In this document: positions 45,134-53,707 of the stretch, one piece after another | Numbering within the stretch: position 1 is the first letter of the stretch | Layout: the number at the start of each line of letters is the position of its first letter | DNA from: Paenisporosarcina sp. OV554 | GTDB lineage: Bacteria; Bacillota; Bacilli; Bacillales_A; Planococcaceae | Direction of reading: 5' to 3' | Length of the DNA stretch: 64,000 bases | Assembly: GCF_003058165.1 (NCBI RefSeq) | Contig: NZ_QBUC01000004.1 | Coordinates: forward strand, 62,001-126,000 | The notes under the pieces: model-generated | Told to the model about the DNA's origin: nothing | The model's input: the letters and a program-made list of their open reading frames with translations, nothing else | The model's database searches: none | Translations under genes and position numbers: made by a program

Positions 45134-46156
45134 TCATGTCGATTGACGTTCCAGCAATTCGAATGGCAATAAAGTTTTTAAATCAATATTCGATCTATCT
45201 TCAATTTGGTTTAGTAGAATCTTTGCCGCGACTACGCCCATCTCATATTGAGGAATAGATATTGTCGACAATGATGGAACTACGTATTGAGCCATTTCGT
45301 TGTTATCAATACCAATGAATGCAATTTCGTCAGGTATGTTAAGTCCTAGTTCATGAGCAGCCCTCATTGCGGCTATCGCCAGTAAGTCTCCTGCGCATAA
45401 AATGGCAGTTGGGCGACTGTTTTGTGGCCTACTTAGTAATTCCATCGAAGACATATAGCTTTTTTCCAGGCACCAACCTGAATCAATTATCCAAGTTTCT
45501 TCAATAGTCAATCCGAACTCGTGCATAGCCTTTTTGTACCCTTTGAAACGTTTTTCGCTTGCCATATTAACGTCATTCCCACCGCCGATGAAACCGATTC
45601 GACGATGTTTTTTTGATACAAGATGTTCCACAGCTTTATATGCAGCTTCTTCCCTGTCATAATCCACGGTGGAAATTGCATGATCACTATAGTTATAATC
45701 AACTCCCACAACCGGAATTAACTCCTTACAATCAATAAGGATTTTCTCATCGATTTTATCGATCAGCAACATCCCCTCAACTTCCTTTTCTCGTATCATC
45801 TGATGGAATAATGCCTCGTCTTCTAAATCCTCTCTGCTTAACAACAATAATGTGTATCCTGCATTATTCAATGTTTCGCTAATTCCCGAATAGATTTTCG
45901 AGAAATACGGGTTCGATTCAGCAAGACGCGGACTTGCAAGCCATGCGATTCTCTTCGTACTCTTTTTTTCTTGGTGTGTAGATGCTACAAGATGTCGTGC
46001 GTATTCGTTTGGTGTATAGCCTAACTCTTTTACAGCCATCCAAACTTTTTTCTTTGTTTCAGGATTTACATTCCGTGAAGAACTATTTTTTATGACGCGG
46101 GAAACCGTAGAAACTGAAACACCAACTTGCTCTGCAATATCTTTTAATCTCACCAT
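45134..46156 (-). CDS. LacI-family transcriptional regulator
   Basis: 340 residues. Helix-turn-helix and hinge helix at 1-60 (VRLKDIAEQVGVSVSTVSRVIKN ... KELGYTPNEYARHL in outline), periplasmic-binding-protein-like core 62-335 with IGFIGGGNDVNMASEKRFKGY and IPDEIAFIGIDNNEMAQY. Likely represses the Gfo/Idh-ABC operon through the tandem operators directly downstream of its own gene. AAGAGG lies before the ATG. Effector sugar unknown. Confidence 0.9.
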   Translation of the reverse strand: MVRLKDIAEQVGVSVSTVSRVIKNSSSRNVNPETKKKVWMAVKELGYTPNEYARHLVASTHQEKKSTKRIAWLASPRLAESNPYFSKIYSGISETLNNAGYTLLLLSREDLEDEALFHQMIREKEVEGMLLIDKIDEKILIDCKELIPVVGVDYNYSDHAISTVDYDREEAAYKAVEHLVSKKHRRIGFIGGGNDVNMASEKRFKGYKKAMHEFGLTIEETWIIDSGWCLEKSYMSSMELLSRPQNSRPTAILCAGDLLAIAAMRAAHELGLNIPDEIAFIGIDNNEMAQYVVPSLSTISIPQYEMGVVAAKILLNQIEDRSNIDLKTLLPFELLERQST

Positions 46157-46177
46157 TTTTTTACCTCTTCCCTTTTG

Positions 46178-46193
46178 TAACCGTTTTCGGTTA
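46178..46193. promoter_or_regulatory. Palindrome in the lacI leader
   Basis: TAACCG-TTTT-CGGTTA, a perfect 6-bp inverted repeat with a 4-base centre, lies 22 bases upstream of the lacI start codon and downstream of its promoter. Candidate operator; the sequence differs from the 45.1-kb operators, so a different regulator or a small RNA hairpin is possible. Confidence 0.45.
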
Positions 46194-46215
46194 TCAATGT
46201 TGTACCTTATTCTCC

Positions 46216-46243
46216 ATTGTATCTAGCAAAATATTAATTTCAA
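46216..46243 (-). promoter_or_regulatory. Candidate sigma-A promoter of lacI
   Basis: Minus-strand TTGAAA (46238-46243) and TACAAT (46216-46221), spacer 16. Confidence 0.6.
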
Positions 46244-46259
46244 GATAACTAGTCAACGG

Positions 46260-46273
46260 GTTGTAGGTACAAC
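46260..46273. promoter_or_regulatory. Second GTTGT-ACAAC operator, upstream of lacI
   Basis: GTTGTAGGTACAAC has GTTGTA/TACAAC arms and shares 13 of 14 bases with the site before the aldolase gene. It lies 17 bases upstream of the lacI -35. A half site GTTGTACCT is also present at 46199-46207, just downstream of the -10. Confidence 0.55.
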
Positions 46274-46555
46274 TTTGGGTAAAAAAAGAAGAATGTTTTT
46301 ATATAGTCAGAAAATTGATATTACAAATAATATATAGTTAGATTTCTATAGTGTCAATATATTTTTTAATAATCTGATTAACAGACTATTATTATCTTAC
46401 TCAAGCAGTACTCTTTATGTTTATGTTTCAAATATACAGTGGAAACCCATATTTCCAGTGGTACTATCAGGAGTATTCCATTAACTAGCGCAACACGATA
46501 CTGTTGCAATAAGAGTCTAGACAAAAGTATGATCCACACACCGTTCCTAAACGTT
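46274..46555. other. AT-rich gap upstream of the lacI promoter
   Basis: About 280 AT-rich bases with no reading frame of note. One hairpin (GCAACA ... TGTTGC near 46489-46507) is visible. I see no gene, and no confident promoter for either strand. Confidence 0.4.
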
Positions 46556-46559
46556 CACA

Positions 46560-46586
46560 CAAAAATAGTACGGGCCTAGCCCGTAC
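46560..46586 (-). terminator. Intrinsic terminator downstream of ackA (or of a small RNA)
   Basis: GTACGGGC (46568-46575) pairs with GCCCGTAC (46579-46586) around CTA; TATTTTTG follows on the minus strand. It lies about 190 bases past the ackA stop. The stretch between holds a CTGTTG-G-CAACAG inverted repeat near 46593-46605 and no gene. Confidence 0.6.
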
Positions 46587-46774
46587 CGCTTCTGTTGGCA
46601 ACAGTCCCTCTGCCCACGCTGCAAATACCGAAGCATGGACAACTGGTTGATACCACTATCAAGATTCCCTATTCCATTTTTAGTTGAAAAGAAAAGACGG
46701 TTGACAATCAAGTGAACTAAAAATCGGTTATGGTTTAACTTTGAAGTATTAATATAACTTTACTGATTCATGTA

Positions 46775-47980
46775 TCAAGAACCCTTGATATTCGCTAATC
46801 TCACCGTATCTCTAGCTATCATGACTTCCTCATTTGTCGGAATCACAAGTACTTTCACTGGAGAATGTGGGTAACTGATGAACGCTTCTTTGCCACGAAT
46901 TTTATTTAAGTCTGGGTCCATGTAGACCCCCATGAATTGAAGACCAGCTAATACTTTTTCACGAATCACATCGCTATTCTCTCCAATTCCTGCTGTGAAA
47001 ATAATAGCGTCGACTCCGTTCATGCGAGCAGCATAAGATCCAATATACTTATGAATTCGACTGGCAAAAACATCAAGCGCAAGTTGTGCACGTGCATTTC
47101 CTTTCAACGCTTCTATTTCAATATCACGTAAATCACTTGAAAATCCGGATACACCTAACATTCCTGATTTCTTATTTAAGACATCCAGTACTTCTTCAGC
47201 ACTTTTATCGGTCTTTTCCATTAAAAATGGAATTAGTGCGGGATCCAAGTTACCCGAACGTGTACCCATTGTAACGCCTGCTAAAGGCGTGAACCCCATA
47301 GAAGTATCAATCGAACGTCCCCCGTCAATCGCTGCTATGCTAGCGCCATTTCCAAGATGACATGATATTAAACGAATCTTGTCGACTGGACGATTTAATA
47401 AATCAGCTGCTCTTCCCATTACATACTTGTGAGAAGTGCCATGAAAGCCATATTTCCGAATGCCATATTTTTTATAGTAATCATAAGGTATGGAATATAA
47501 AAATGAACTTTCTGGCATTGTTTGATGAAATGCTGTATCAAAAACGGCTACAGCAGGTACAACTGGTAAAGCTTTTTGGAATTCTTTGATTCCAGTAATA
47601 TTTGCAGGATTATGTAATGGTGCCAAATCAGATAGTCTATCGAATACTACAATTGCATCCTCATCGATTAATACGGAATCACTGTATTCTTCACCTCCGT
47701 GAACAAGTCGATGACCGATACCATCGATGTCGTGTAGAGAAGAAACAGCATTTTGTTCCACTAGTTGCTGAAGTAAAAGTTGAACCGCTTCTGAATGATT
47801 TGTGACTTTTTCTATATCTGTTCGTTCTAGTTTTGTCCCATTTGTTGTTATAGAAAAGATGGGTTCTTTAAGTCCAATACGCTCGATTATCCCCTTAGCA
47901 ACTACATATTCTTCGGGCATTCGAAGTAATTGGAATTTCAAGGAAGAACTTCCTGCATTGACTGCTAATATATTGACCAT
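46775..47980 (-). CDS. ackA: Acetate kinase
   Basis: 401 residues from ATG 47978-47980 ([19 protein letters not shown]), with GAGGGG upstream. Interconverts acetyl phosphate plus ADP and acetate plus ATP. Seen: Asn and Ser of [10 protein letters not shown], catalytic Asp in [12 protein letters not shown], catalytic Arg in [11 protein letters not shown], nucleotide motif FTAGIGENS and HGTSHKYV. Same ackA-ytxK order as in B. subtilis. Just across from the amino-sugar locus, whose NagA yields acetate. A good promoter lies between ytxK and ackA, so it can be expressed alone. Confidence 0.97.
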   Translation of the reverse strand: MVNILAVNAGSSSLKFQLLRMPEEYVVAKGIIERIGLKEPIFSITTNGTKLERTDIEKVTNHSEAVQLLLQQLVEQNAVSSLHDIDGIGHRLVHGGEEYSDSVLIDEDAIVVFDRLSDLAPLHNPANITGIKEFQKALPVVPAVAVFDTAFHQTMPESSFLYSIPYDYYKKYGIRKYGFHGTSHKYVMGRAADLLNRPVDKIRLISCHLGNGASIAAIDGGRSIDTSMGFTPLAGVTMGTRSGNLDPALIPFLMEKTDKSAEEVLDVLNKKSGMLGVSGFSSDLRDIEIEALKGNARAQLALDVFASRIHKYIGSYAARMNGVDAIIFTAGIGENSDVIREKVLAGLQFMGVYMDPDLNKIRGKEAFISYPHSPVKVLVIPTNEEVMIARDTVRLANIKGS

Positions 47981-48011
47981 AAAAAAACGCCCCTCTTCCA
48001 CTTATACAGTT

Positions 48012-48040
48012 ATTGTACAGCGGAATAAAGAGGCGGACAA
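48012..48040 (-). promoter_or_regulatory. Sigma-A promoter of ackA
   Basis: Minus-strand TTGTCC (48035-48040) and TACAAT (48012-48017), 17-base spacer, about 30 bases upstream of the ackA start. No clear cre site was found beside it. Confidence 0.7.
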
Positions 48041-48043
48041 CTA

Positions 48044-48973
48044 TCAGTGTGTATTTTCTTGTCGCCACATTTTGACCTTTTCAAAAAATAAAGTCATGGC
48101 TTCTTTGTTTGACATATTCGGAGCTTTTGCAAGTAACACTTCTTTTGGTTGTTTTAAGTCACTTGATTTCTTTTGAAGGACGAGTAAGCTCTTAGCATGT
48201 GACTCATTTTTAAATAAGTTTACAGGCAACTGAACAACTGCTTGAATCCATGCATGCTTAGCAAAGTAAGAATGTAAATCTTTTGCTTGTGGCGACTCGA
48301 AAATTCCTTGTGGGACTAAAAATACTAAGTATCCACCGTCGACTGTGTGGCGAATCGATTGTTCGATCATTAAATGGTGAGCAAAGGACATTCCTTCCTT
48401 AGCCTTTAACTCAAATCCAGAAGCCGTTTTCTCATCCGGATAAAAACCAACTGGTAAATCACTAATGACAACATCTACTGGATCGATTAATAATGGTTGT
48501 AATGCATCCTGGCGATAAAGAGTTACAGGTTGTTGCAATAAATCACCTGTTGAAGCAGCAAGTCTAATTAGCATGTCATCAATTTCAACAGCCGTAGACG
48601 AAGCTTTGTCTTGTAAAAAGTTTAATACCGTGAACAATAAATTTCCGGTACCAACCGCCGGGTCTAGTATAGAAACTTGTTCTTTATCCTGTGTCAATTG
48701 GTCAACAAAATAGCCGACAAGCAGCCCCAGAGAATCAGGCGTCATTTGATGATGTGCTTGAACATGTTCTTTCATGCCTTTAAGAATGGTAAGTTGAATG
48801 GCTTTTCGAATATCTTCTTTTTGTATGTTTTGAATGTTTGGTTTGATATCACCGTCTAGCCACATCTCCGTTGTTTCCAACACGCCTTCAATATACGTTA
48901 ATTCTTCAGAAGTTTGAAGTTTTTTAGCATGTCCATCGATAAATGTGAATAATTGTTCCACTGAACTGTTCAT
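48044..48973 (-). CDS. ytxK: Class I SAM-dependent methyltransferase, YtxK family
   Basis: 309 residues from ATG 48971-48973 (MNSSVEQLFTFIDGHAK), with AAAGGAG upstream, which agrees with the B. subtilis YtxK N-terminus. It resembles N6-adenine DNA methylases: SAM motif ILDPAVGTGNLLFTVLNFL and, at the catalytic motif IV position, SDLPVGFYP in place of NPPF/Y. The changed motif IV makes DNA methylation uncertain. It belongs to the conserved group tpx-ytxK-ackA; function unknown. Confidence 0.88.
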   Translation of the reverse strand: MNSSVEQLFTFIDGHAKKLQTSEELTYIEGVLETTEMWLDGDIKPNIQNIQKEDIRKAIQLTILKGMKEHVQAHHQMTPDSLGLLVGYFVDQLTQDKEQVSILDPAVGTGNLLFTVLNFLQDKASSTAVEIDDMLIRLAASTGDLLQQPVTLYRQDALQPLLIDPVDVVISDLPVGFYPDEKTASGFELKAKEGMSFAHHLMIEQSIRHTVDGGYLVFLVPQGIFESPQAKDLHSYFAKHAWIQAVVQLPVNLFKNESHAKSLLVLQKKSSDLKQPKEVLLAKAPNMSNKEAMTLFFEKVKMWRQENTH

Positions 48974-49045
48974 AATGTGCTCCTTTAAATGGCCTTCAAG
49001 ACGTAAGGATTGTATATCCTCTTTTTTGAAAGCTAATGAAAATGG

Positions 49046-49078
49046 CAAACCCACTCAAATAACGAGTGGGTTTGTGTT
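49046..49078 (-). terminator. Terminator-like hairpin after tpx
   Basis: CAAACCCACTC (49046-49056) pairs with GAGTGGGTTTG (49064-49074), seven bases past the tpx stop; only a short T run follows on the minus strand, so read-through into ytxK is possible. Confidence 0.7.
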
Positions 49079-49080
49079 AC

Positions 49081-49587
49081 TTAATTTTTTACAGCTTTTA
49101 CAGCTTCAATTGCTTTTTCGTAATTTGGATGCTCTGTTGCTTCCGGAACATATTCAACATATGTAACTTTATCATTGCTATCCACAACAAAAATTGAACG
49201 CGTAAGCAAACGTAGTTCTTCAATTGCAACACCATATGCTTTACCAAAAGATAAATCACGGTGATCAGAAAGTGTTTGTACTGAATCAATTCCAGCAGCT
49301 GCACACCAACGTTTTTGGGCAAATGGTAAATCGTTTGAAACGGTTAAGATGACAACATCTTCCCCAAGTTCTGCTGCACTTTCGTTAAATTTACGTGTTT
49401 GAGAATCACAAGTTCCAGTGTCTAATGAAGGAACAACACTTATTAATCTTGTTTTACCTTTTGAATTTTGTAATGTAACCGGGCTAAGGTCGTTCGCTAA
49501 TACTGTGAAATCTGGCGCCGTGTCACCTACTTTAACTTCATTACCCATTAATGTCATCGGATTTTGCTTGAATGTAATTTGTGCCAT
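49081..49587 (-). CDS. tpx: Thiol peroxidase (atypical 2-Cys peroxiredoxin)
   Basis: 168 residues. Reduces peroxides using thioredoxin. Peroxidatic Cys60 in [16 protein letters not shown] and resolving Cys95 in [12 protein letters not shown] are in the Tpx spacing (35 residues); [11 protein letters not shown] is the family opening. Conserved neighbour of ytxK-ackA. RBS GGGAGG is before the ATG. The 130-base gap to the RDD gene holds no feature I can name. Confidence 0.97.
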   Translation of the reverse strand: MAQITFKQNPMTLMGNEVKVGDTAPDFTVLANDLSPVTLQNSKGKTRLISVVPSLDTGTCDSQTRKFNESAAELGEDVVILTVSNDLPFAQKRWCAAAGIDSVQTLSDHRDLSFGKAYGVAIEELRLLTRSIFVVDSNDKVTYVEYVPEATEHPNYEKAIEAVKAVKN

Positions 49588-49732
49588 TATAACGCCTCCC
49601 TTTTATTAATTAAAAGTATACCATTTCCATAAGAAAACTTTCGAATGATAAGCCTATGGTCAGCTAGCAGATTCATCAATAGCTAGAGTACCATTTTACG
49701 AAACCTTATTAAAAAGCTTTCGGATGTAGCAA

Positions 49733-50302
49733 CTAGCTCACTTCAGAAACATGGTTGTACGAAGTGTCTACTTTCTTTTCATACACTTTTTCATGAATAA
49801 CCATGGTATCTGCAATAAAGTCATGTAACCCTTGTTTTTTAGGGGTAAAGCCTATTACCCAATATAAAGGCAAGATCGTTGCCGAGAAAAAACGACCAAT
49901 CCATTCACGAAATAAAATCGTCACAAAAGTGATGGATTCATCTTTTAAAGATATCACCCGTAGACCAAAAACCATTTTACCCACTGTTTGTTTAAAGAAT
50001 TTAGTCATGACAACGAAATAAGCATAAAAAATGACCCCTGTTAAAAAGCCGATTGGTGCATACCACGTTGTACCTTGTACATCCCATCCAAAGATACGAA
50101 ATAGTGGATAGATGATAATTGAAGAAATGGATGAAATGACGAGTAAATCCATTAAATACGCCCAGAAACGCACCCAAAATCCTGCAGGCTTATGAGAATA
50201 ACTCTCGCGTTTTTTAGTTGTGTAAGTAGGCTTTTGTGGAACGCTTTGGACTTCTGTTTCTACATTAGTTTCTTGCTCAAATGAATCATGTCGATCAGTC
50301 AT
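49733..50302 (-). CDS. yteJ: RDD-family membrane protein (YteJ-like)
   Basis: 189 residues: a charged N-terminal tail of about 40 residues, then RDD helices at about 48-65, 82-103 and 140-160 with the family Arg/Asp motif FWVRFWAYLMDLLVISS. Its stop-to-start gap with sppA is 13 bases. In B. subtilis yteJ is beside sppA and the two belong to one operon that helps resist antimicrobial peptides (lantibiotics). Transcribed after sppA here. Confidence 0.88.
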   Translation of the reverse strand: MTDRHDSFEQETNVETEVQSVPQKPTYTTKKRESYSHKPAGFWVRFWAYLMDLLVISSISSIIIYPLFRIFGWDVQGTTWYAPIGFLTGVIFYAYFVVMTKFFKQTVGKMVFGLRVISLKDESITFVTILFREWIGRFFSATILPLYWVIGFTPKKQGLHDFIADTMVIHEKVYEKKVDTSYNHVSEVS

Positions 50303-50315
50303 CTAAGGTTCCTCC

Positions 50316-51329
50316 TCACTTCTCACCGTATAAGTACATCATACGGGGTGCATTATAGTCGGAAAGTAAACGTCCAATCAATTGTGTTTCAACATCTCCG
50401 CCAAACAGTGACTGTGCTTTCATTGAAAACAGACTAGTCAATCCTTGGTTGTATCCATATTCCATCACTTCAGCATCTTCTAATTTAAAGTCTTTGCGGA
50501 CTGCTTTAATAACATCTTCTAAGTAACCATAATCATCTGCAAGTCCTGCTTCGATTGCTTGACGTCCATTCATAATACGCCCATCAGCTACCGCTTTCAC
50601 TTCAGCCTCTGTCATGCCACGCCCTTGCTCAATAATATCTACGAATGATTCATACGATTCATTAATCATATCTTGCAACATCGCTCGCTCATCTTTTGTC
50701 ATATCACGCGTTGGACTCATAATGTCTTTATATGGCCCAGTTTTAATGGTTACGAAGTCTACGCCATATTTTTCAGCAAGCTTGCCGTAGTTTACGCTTT
50801 CCATGATTACGCCTATTGAGCCTGTTAAAGTTTCTTTATTTAGGAAGATTTTATTTGCAGGAGCCGCAATATAGTATCCGCCTGAAGCAGCCATACTTCC
50901 CATTGATACATAAAACGGAATTTTAGATTCTTCTTGAACTTCTTTAATTTTATCGTAAATTTGTGCGGATTCTACAACTCCACCACCTGGTGAATTCACT
51001 TGTAAAACGACTGCTTTAATTGTTTTGTCTTCTTTAATCATTTCTAATTGATTCATAAAAAATTGATGATCGTAACCTTGAGCACCAAAAAGAGAAGTAG
51101 CACCACCAGTGTCTTGAATCACTCCATCCACGGTTAACACAGCTATTCTTTTTGAAACATCTCCTACTTCTAATACTGTTTCGCTATAATCACTCTCGGT
51201 TACAGCTAACATGTCTTCAAAATTTGATGTCCAATCATTACTAAACGCAAAAGATGCGATATTAACAATAATAGACAAACCAAATAATAGTGCAGCAGCA
51301 CCTAAAGCTATCCAACGTTTTGTATTCAT
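50316..51329 (-). CDS. sppA: Signal peptide peptidase SppA (S49 family, short form)
   Basis: 337 residues. One N-terminal membrane anchor (about 7-28), then a Clp-like serine protease domain. Nucleophile Ser145 lies in VSMGSMAASGGYY, and the general base is probably Lys201 in KTGPYKDIMSP by comparison with B. subtilis SppA. LQVNSPGGGVVES is the substrate-binding strand. It digests remnant signal peptides in the membrane. RBS AAGGGGG precedes the ATG. Divergent from nadK across about 100 bases. Confidence 0.95.
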   Translation of the reverse strand: MNTKRWIALGAAALLFGLSIIVNIASFAFSNDWTSNFEDMLAVTESDYSETVLEVGDVSKRIAVLTVDGVIQDTGGATSLFGAQGYDHQFFMNQLEMIKEDKTIKAVVLQVNSPGGGVVESAQIYDKIKEVQEESKIPFYVSMGSMAASGGYYIAAPANKIFLNKETLTGSIGVIMESVNYGKLAEKYGVDFVTIKTGPYKDIMSPTRDMTKDERAMLQDMINESYESFVDIIEQGRGMTEAEVKAVADGRIMNGRQAIEAGLADDYGYLEDVIKAVRKDFKLEDAEVMEYGYNQGLTSLFSMKAQSLFGGDVETQLIGRLLSDYNAPRMMYLYGEK

Positions 51330-51436
51330 TTAAACGTTCCCCCTTTTCTACTCTTAACGTATTACGTAAACAATTCAAAAATGTTTCAGAACATGCTAAA
51401 ATAGCCACAAGCATGTAATGAAAGGTCGTGACAGTA

Positions 51437-52237
51437 TTGTCCGAACGCACACATATTTTTATTTATTCCAAACATGATGAAGACTCTATGCAGAAAAAAT
51501 TGCTCCTTTCAGAAATGATCACGAACTATGGGTTCACTCCAGTTGACGATGCGAAACATGCAAACATTATTGTTAGCTTAGGAGGAGATGGTGCATTCCT
51601 TCAAGCCGTTCGCAAAACGGGTTTCCGTCAAGACTGTTTATACGCAGGCATTTCTACAACAGGTACACTCAGTATGTATTGTGATTTCCATTTTCATGAG
51701 ATGGAGACAATGATTAATGCAGTTCAACACTCGGAAATTGAAGTACGTCGTTATCCTATTTTACAAGTTATTGTAGATGACAATCCACCTTTTTATTGTT
51801 TGAATGAATTTAGTATACGCTCAAACATTATTAAGACTTTCGTACTCGATGTGATAATAGATGGTTTGCAGTTTGAAACTTTCCGTGGAGATGGAATGAT
51901 CATTGCGACTCCTACTGGAAGTACGGCTTATAATAAATCTGTGAATGGGGCAGTAGTTGATCCATTGCTACCTTGTTTCCAAGTTTCAGAACTAGCTTCT
52001 GTTAACAGCAATAAATACCGAACACTTGGCTCTTCATTCATATTAAGTGGTCAACGCCAATTAACTTTACGCTTACAAGAAAACGGAAATGACTTTCCAA
52101 CAATGGGCATGGACAATGAGTCATTAAGTATTCAACATGTAGATTCTGTGAATATTGAATTAAGCGATCGCGTTGTGAAAACTGTGAAATTAAAAAATAA
52201 TTCGTTTTGGGAAAAAGTGAAACGAACGTATCTTTAA
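51437..52237 (+). CDS. nadK: NAD kinase (YtdI/NadK2-like)
   Basis: 266 residues from TTG 51437, giving an N-terminus that lines up with B. subtilis YtdI; AAAGG is 11 bases upstream. A GTG at 51428 is in frame but only two bases from that site. NAD kinase marks: VSLGGDGAFLQAVR (GGDG), NEFSIRSN, and FRGDGMIIATPTGSTAYNKSVNGAVVDPLL in outline. Converts NAD to NADP with ATP or polyphosphate. Bacillus has two NAD kinases; this is the one beside sppA. Repeat copies B and C follow. Confidence 0.95.
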   Translation: MSERTHIFIYSKHDEDSMQKKLLLSEMITNYGFTPVDDAKHANIIVSLGGDGAFLQAVRKTGFRQDCLYAGISTTGTLSMYCDFHFHEMETMINAVQHSEIEVRRYPILQVIVDDNPPFYCLNEFSIRSNIIKTFVLDVIIDGLQFETFRGDGMIIATPTGSTAYNKSVNGAVVDPLLPCFQVSELASVNSNKYRTLGSSFILSGQRQLTLRLQENGNDFPTMGMDNESLSIQHVDSVNIELSDRVVKTVKLKNNSFWEKVKRTYL

Positions 52238-52242
52238 AAGAA

Positions 52243-52419
52243 GGCTTTGTTAAACTACACTGTTGTTAACGTACCTTTGCGCTAGCCGCACGTCCGCATG
52301 AGCCATTAAGTTTGAAAATCACATACTTGCGGGACTCATTCTTCACGCTCTTGCGGCATGCTTCCGCAAATGTACTCTTTCGTTTTTAATTCATTATCGA
52401 CAGCATTCTTAGGAAAGCC
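52243..52419. repeat. Hairpin repeat family 1, copy B
   Basis: Begins GGCTTTGTTAAA and ends, read inverted, GGCTTTCCTAAG, so it has imperfect terminal inverted repeats. Inside are TTGCGCTAGCCGCACG, ATGAGCC and CTCATTCTTCACGCTCTTGCGGCATGC shared with the other copies (given in outline). No frame for a transposase: a MITE-like or structural-RNA element. Confidence 0.8.
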
Positions 52420-52458
52420 TAACAATAAAGAAAGCAAGAATCAGCCGAAATTTTATAA

Positions 52459-52609
52459 AGGATTTTTTTAACATACTGTTGCTTATCGCACATTTGCGCT
52501 TGCCGCACGTTCCGCATGAGCCAACAAGTATGAAAACCATATACTTGTGGGTCTCATTCTTCACGCTCTTGCGGCATGCTAGGCGCAACAGCATTCTTTA
52601 ACATAGCCT
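52459..52609. repeat. Hairpin repeat family 1, copy C
   Basis: The best-preserved copy. Nested pairs: CTGTTGC (52476-52482) with GCAACAG (52585-52591); TGCCGCA (52501-52507) with TGCGGCA (52570-52576); TGAG (52517-52520) with CTCA (52553-52556); ACAAGTAT (52524-52531) with ATACTTGT (52541-52548). The right end, inverted, is AGGCTATGTTAAAGAATGC, similar to copy B. It starts 39 bases after copy B in the same direction. Confidence 0.82.
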
Positions 52610-52634
52610 AAAAGAACAACAGAGTTAAAACAAG

Positions 52635-52669
52635 AAAAGCAGACGAGAATCTTCCTCTCGTCTGCTTTT
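52635..52669 (-). terminator. Intrinsic terminator of rarD
   Basis: AAAAGCAGACGAGA (52635-52648) pairs exactly with TCTCGTCTGCTTTT (52656-52669). A and T runs on both flanks allow it to stop transcription from either side. Confidence 0.9.
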
Positions 52670-53583
52670 TATAGTTTCGCTAATTTGAGTTTTCTTGTTC
52701 TAGCTTCCATCACTTTTGAAACAGTAAATAGGATGAGTGCAAGCCAAATTAATGAGAATGATAATAAGTCAATTGCATTAAAAGTTTCATCATAAATCAT
52801 AACACCTAAAAACAACATACATGTTGGGGCAATATATTGTAAAAATCCAACCATGTATAATGGCATTCTTTGCGCTCCTTTTGCAAAAAGAACTAGTGGA
52901 ATGGCCGTTGCAGCACCTGTAAATACTAATAATATATCCGTCTGAAGATTATTATGAAACATGATAGCTTGGTCCGAGACAAATAGATAGATATAATAAA
53001 TCAGCGCAAATGGAAGAATAAATAATGTTTCGATTGCTAAACCACGAACTGCATCTAGAGGAATGGTTTTTTTCATTAGACCATATATCGCAAAACTAAT
53101 AGCAAGTGCCATAGCCAGCCATGGGAACCGACCATACGAAATAGTTAAAATAATGACTCCAATTAAAGCAATCACAACAGCTAACTTTTGTGCACTTGTC
53201 AGACGTTCTTTTAAAAAGAAAATACCAAGCATGACAGAAATCAACGGGTTAATGTAATACCCTAAACTTGTTTCTACTAAATGATTGTTATTTACAGCCC
53301 AAATGTATAAAAACCAGTTGCCTGATATTAATGCTGAAGCAAAAAACAGACTCCAAAATGCTTTTTGATTTTGCCATAATGTCCGAATATCTACTAGTAA
53401 CAGTTTGCTATTCCTCATGATCACGACAAAAAGCATGGTAAACACAAATGCCCAAATGACACGACTTGTTATTATTTCACTACTCGGTACGTGACCTAAC
53501 CATTTCCAATAAATTGGGAGAACACCCCAAACTACATACGCTCCAAGAGCCCAAATGACACCTTGACGTTCGTTTTCTAACAC
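52669..53583 (-). CDS. rarD: EamA-family transporter, RarD type
   Basis: 304 residues with ten membrane helices in two EamA repeats. Opening GVIWALGAYVVWGVLPIYWKWL, NNHLVETSLGYYINPLISVMLG and MVGFLQYIAPTCMLFLGVMIYDE (outlines) are RarD hallmarks. RarD proteins are probable exporters of small metabolites, first noted for chloramphenicol sensitivity in E. coli and Pseudomonas; the physiological substrate is not known. Monocistronic, with its stop inside the terminator stem. Confidence 0.88.
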   Translation of the reverse strand: MLENERQGVIWALGAYVVWGVLPIYWKWLGHVPSSEIITSRVIWAFVFTMLFVVIMRNSKLLLVDIRTLWQNQKAFWSLFFASALISGNWFLYIWAVNNNHLVETSLGYYINPLISVMLGIFFLKERLTSAQKLAVVIALIGVIILTISYGRFPWLAMALAISFAIYGLMKKTIPLDAVRGLAIETLFILPFALIYYIYLFVSDQAIMFHNNLQTDILLVFTGAATAIPLVLFAKGAQRMPLYMVGFLQYIAPTCMLFLGVMIYDETFNAIDLLSFSLIWLALILFTVSKVMEARTRKLKLAKL

Positions 53584-53659
53584 ATTTTCACCTCATTAGT
53601 TTGACTCTCGAAATATATCTCATTATAGAACCCAATTGAGGGAAAGTAAACGAAAAAAA

Positions 53660-53698
53660 CTATTCTTAAAAACCTTTTTGAAAGGTTTTAAGAATAGT
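53660..53698 (-). terminator. Terminator of the acyl-CoA synthetase gene
   Basis: CTATTCTTAAAA.CC pairs with GGTTTTAAGAATAG around TTTTTGAAA, followed by GTTTTTTTCG on the minus strand. Confidence 0.85.
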
Positions 53699-53707
53699 TG
53701 ATTGGCA

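Noticed and set aside
46274-46555. Degenerate IS element in the lacI-ackA gap
   Set aside because: Some inverted repeats are visible but there is no transposase-like frame on either strand and no clear ends.
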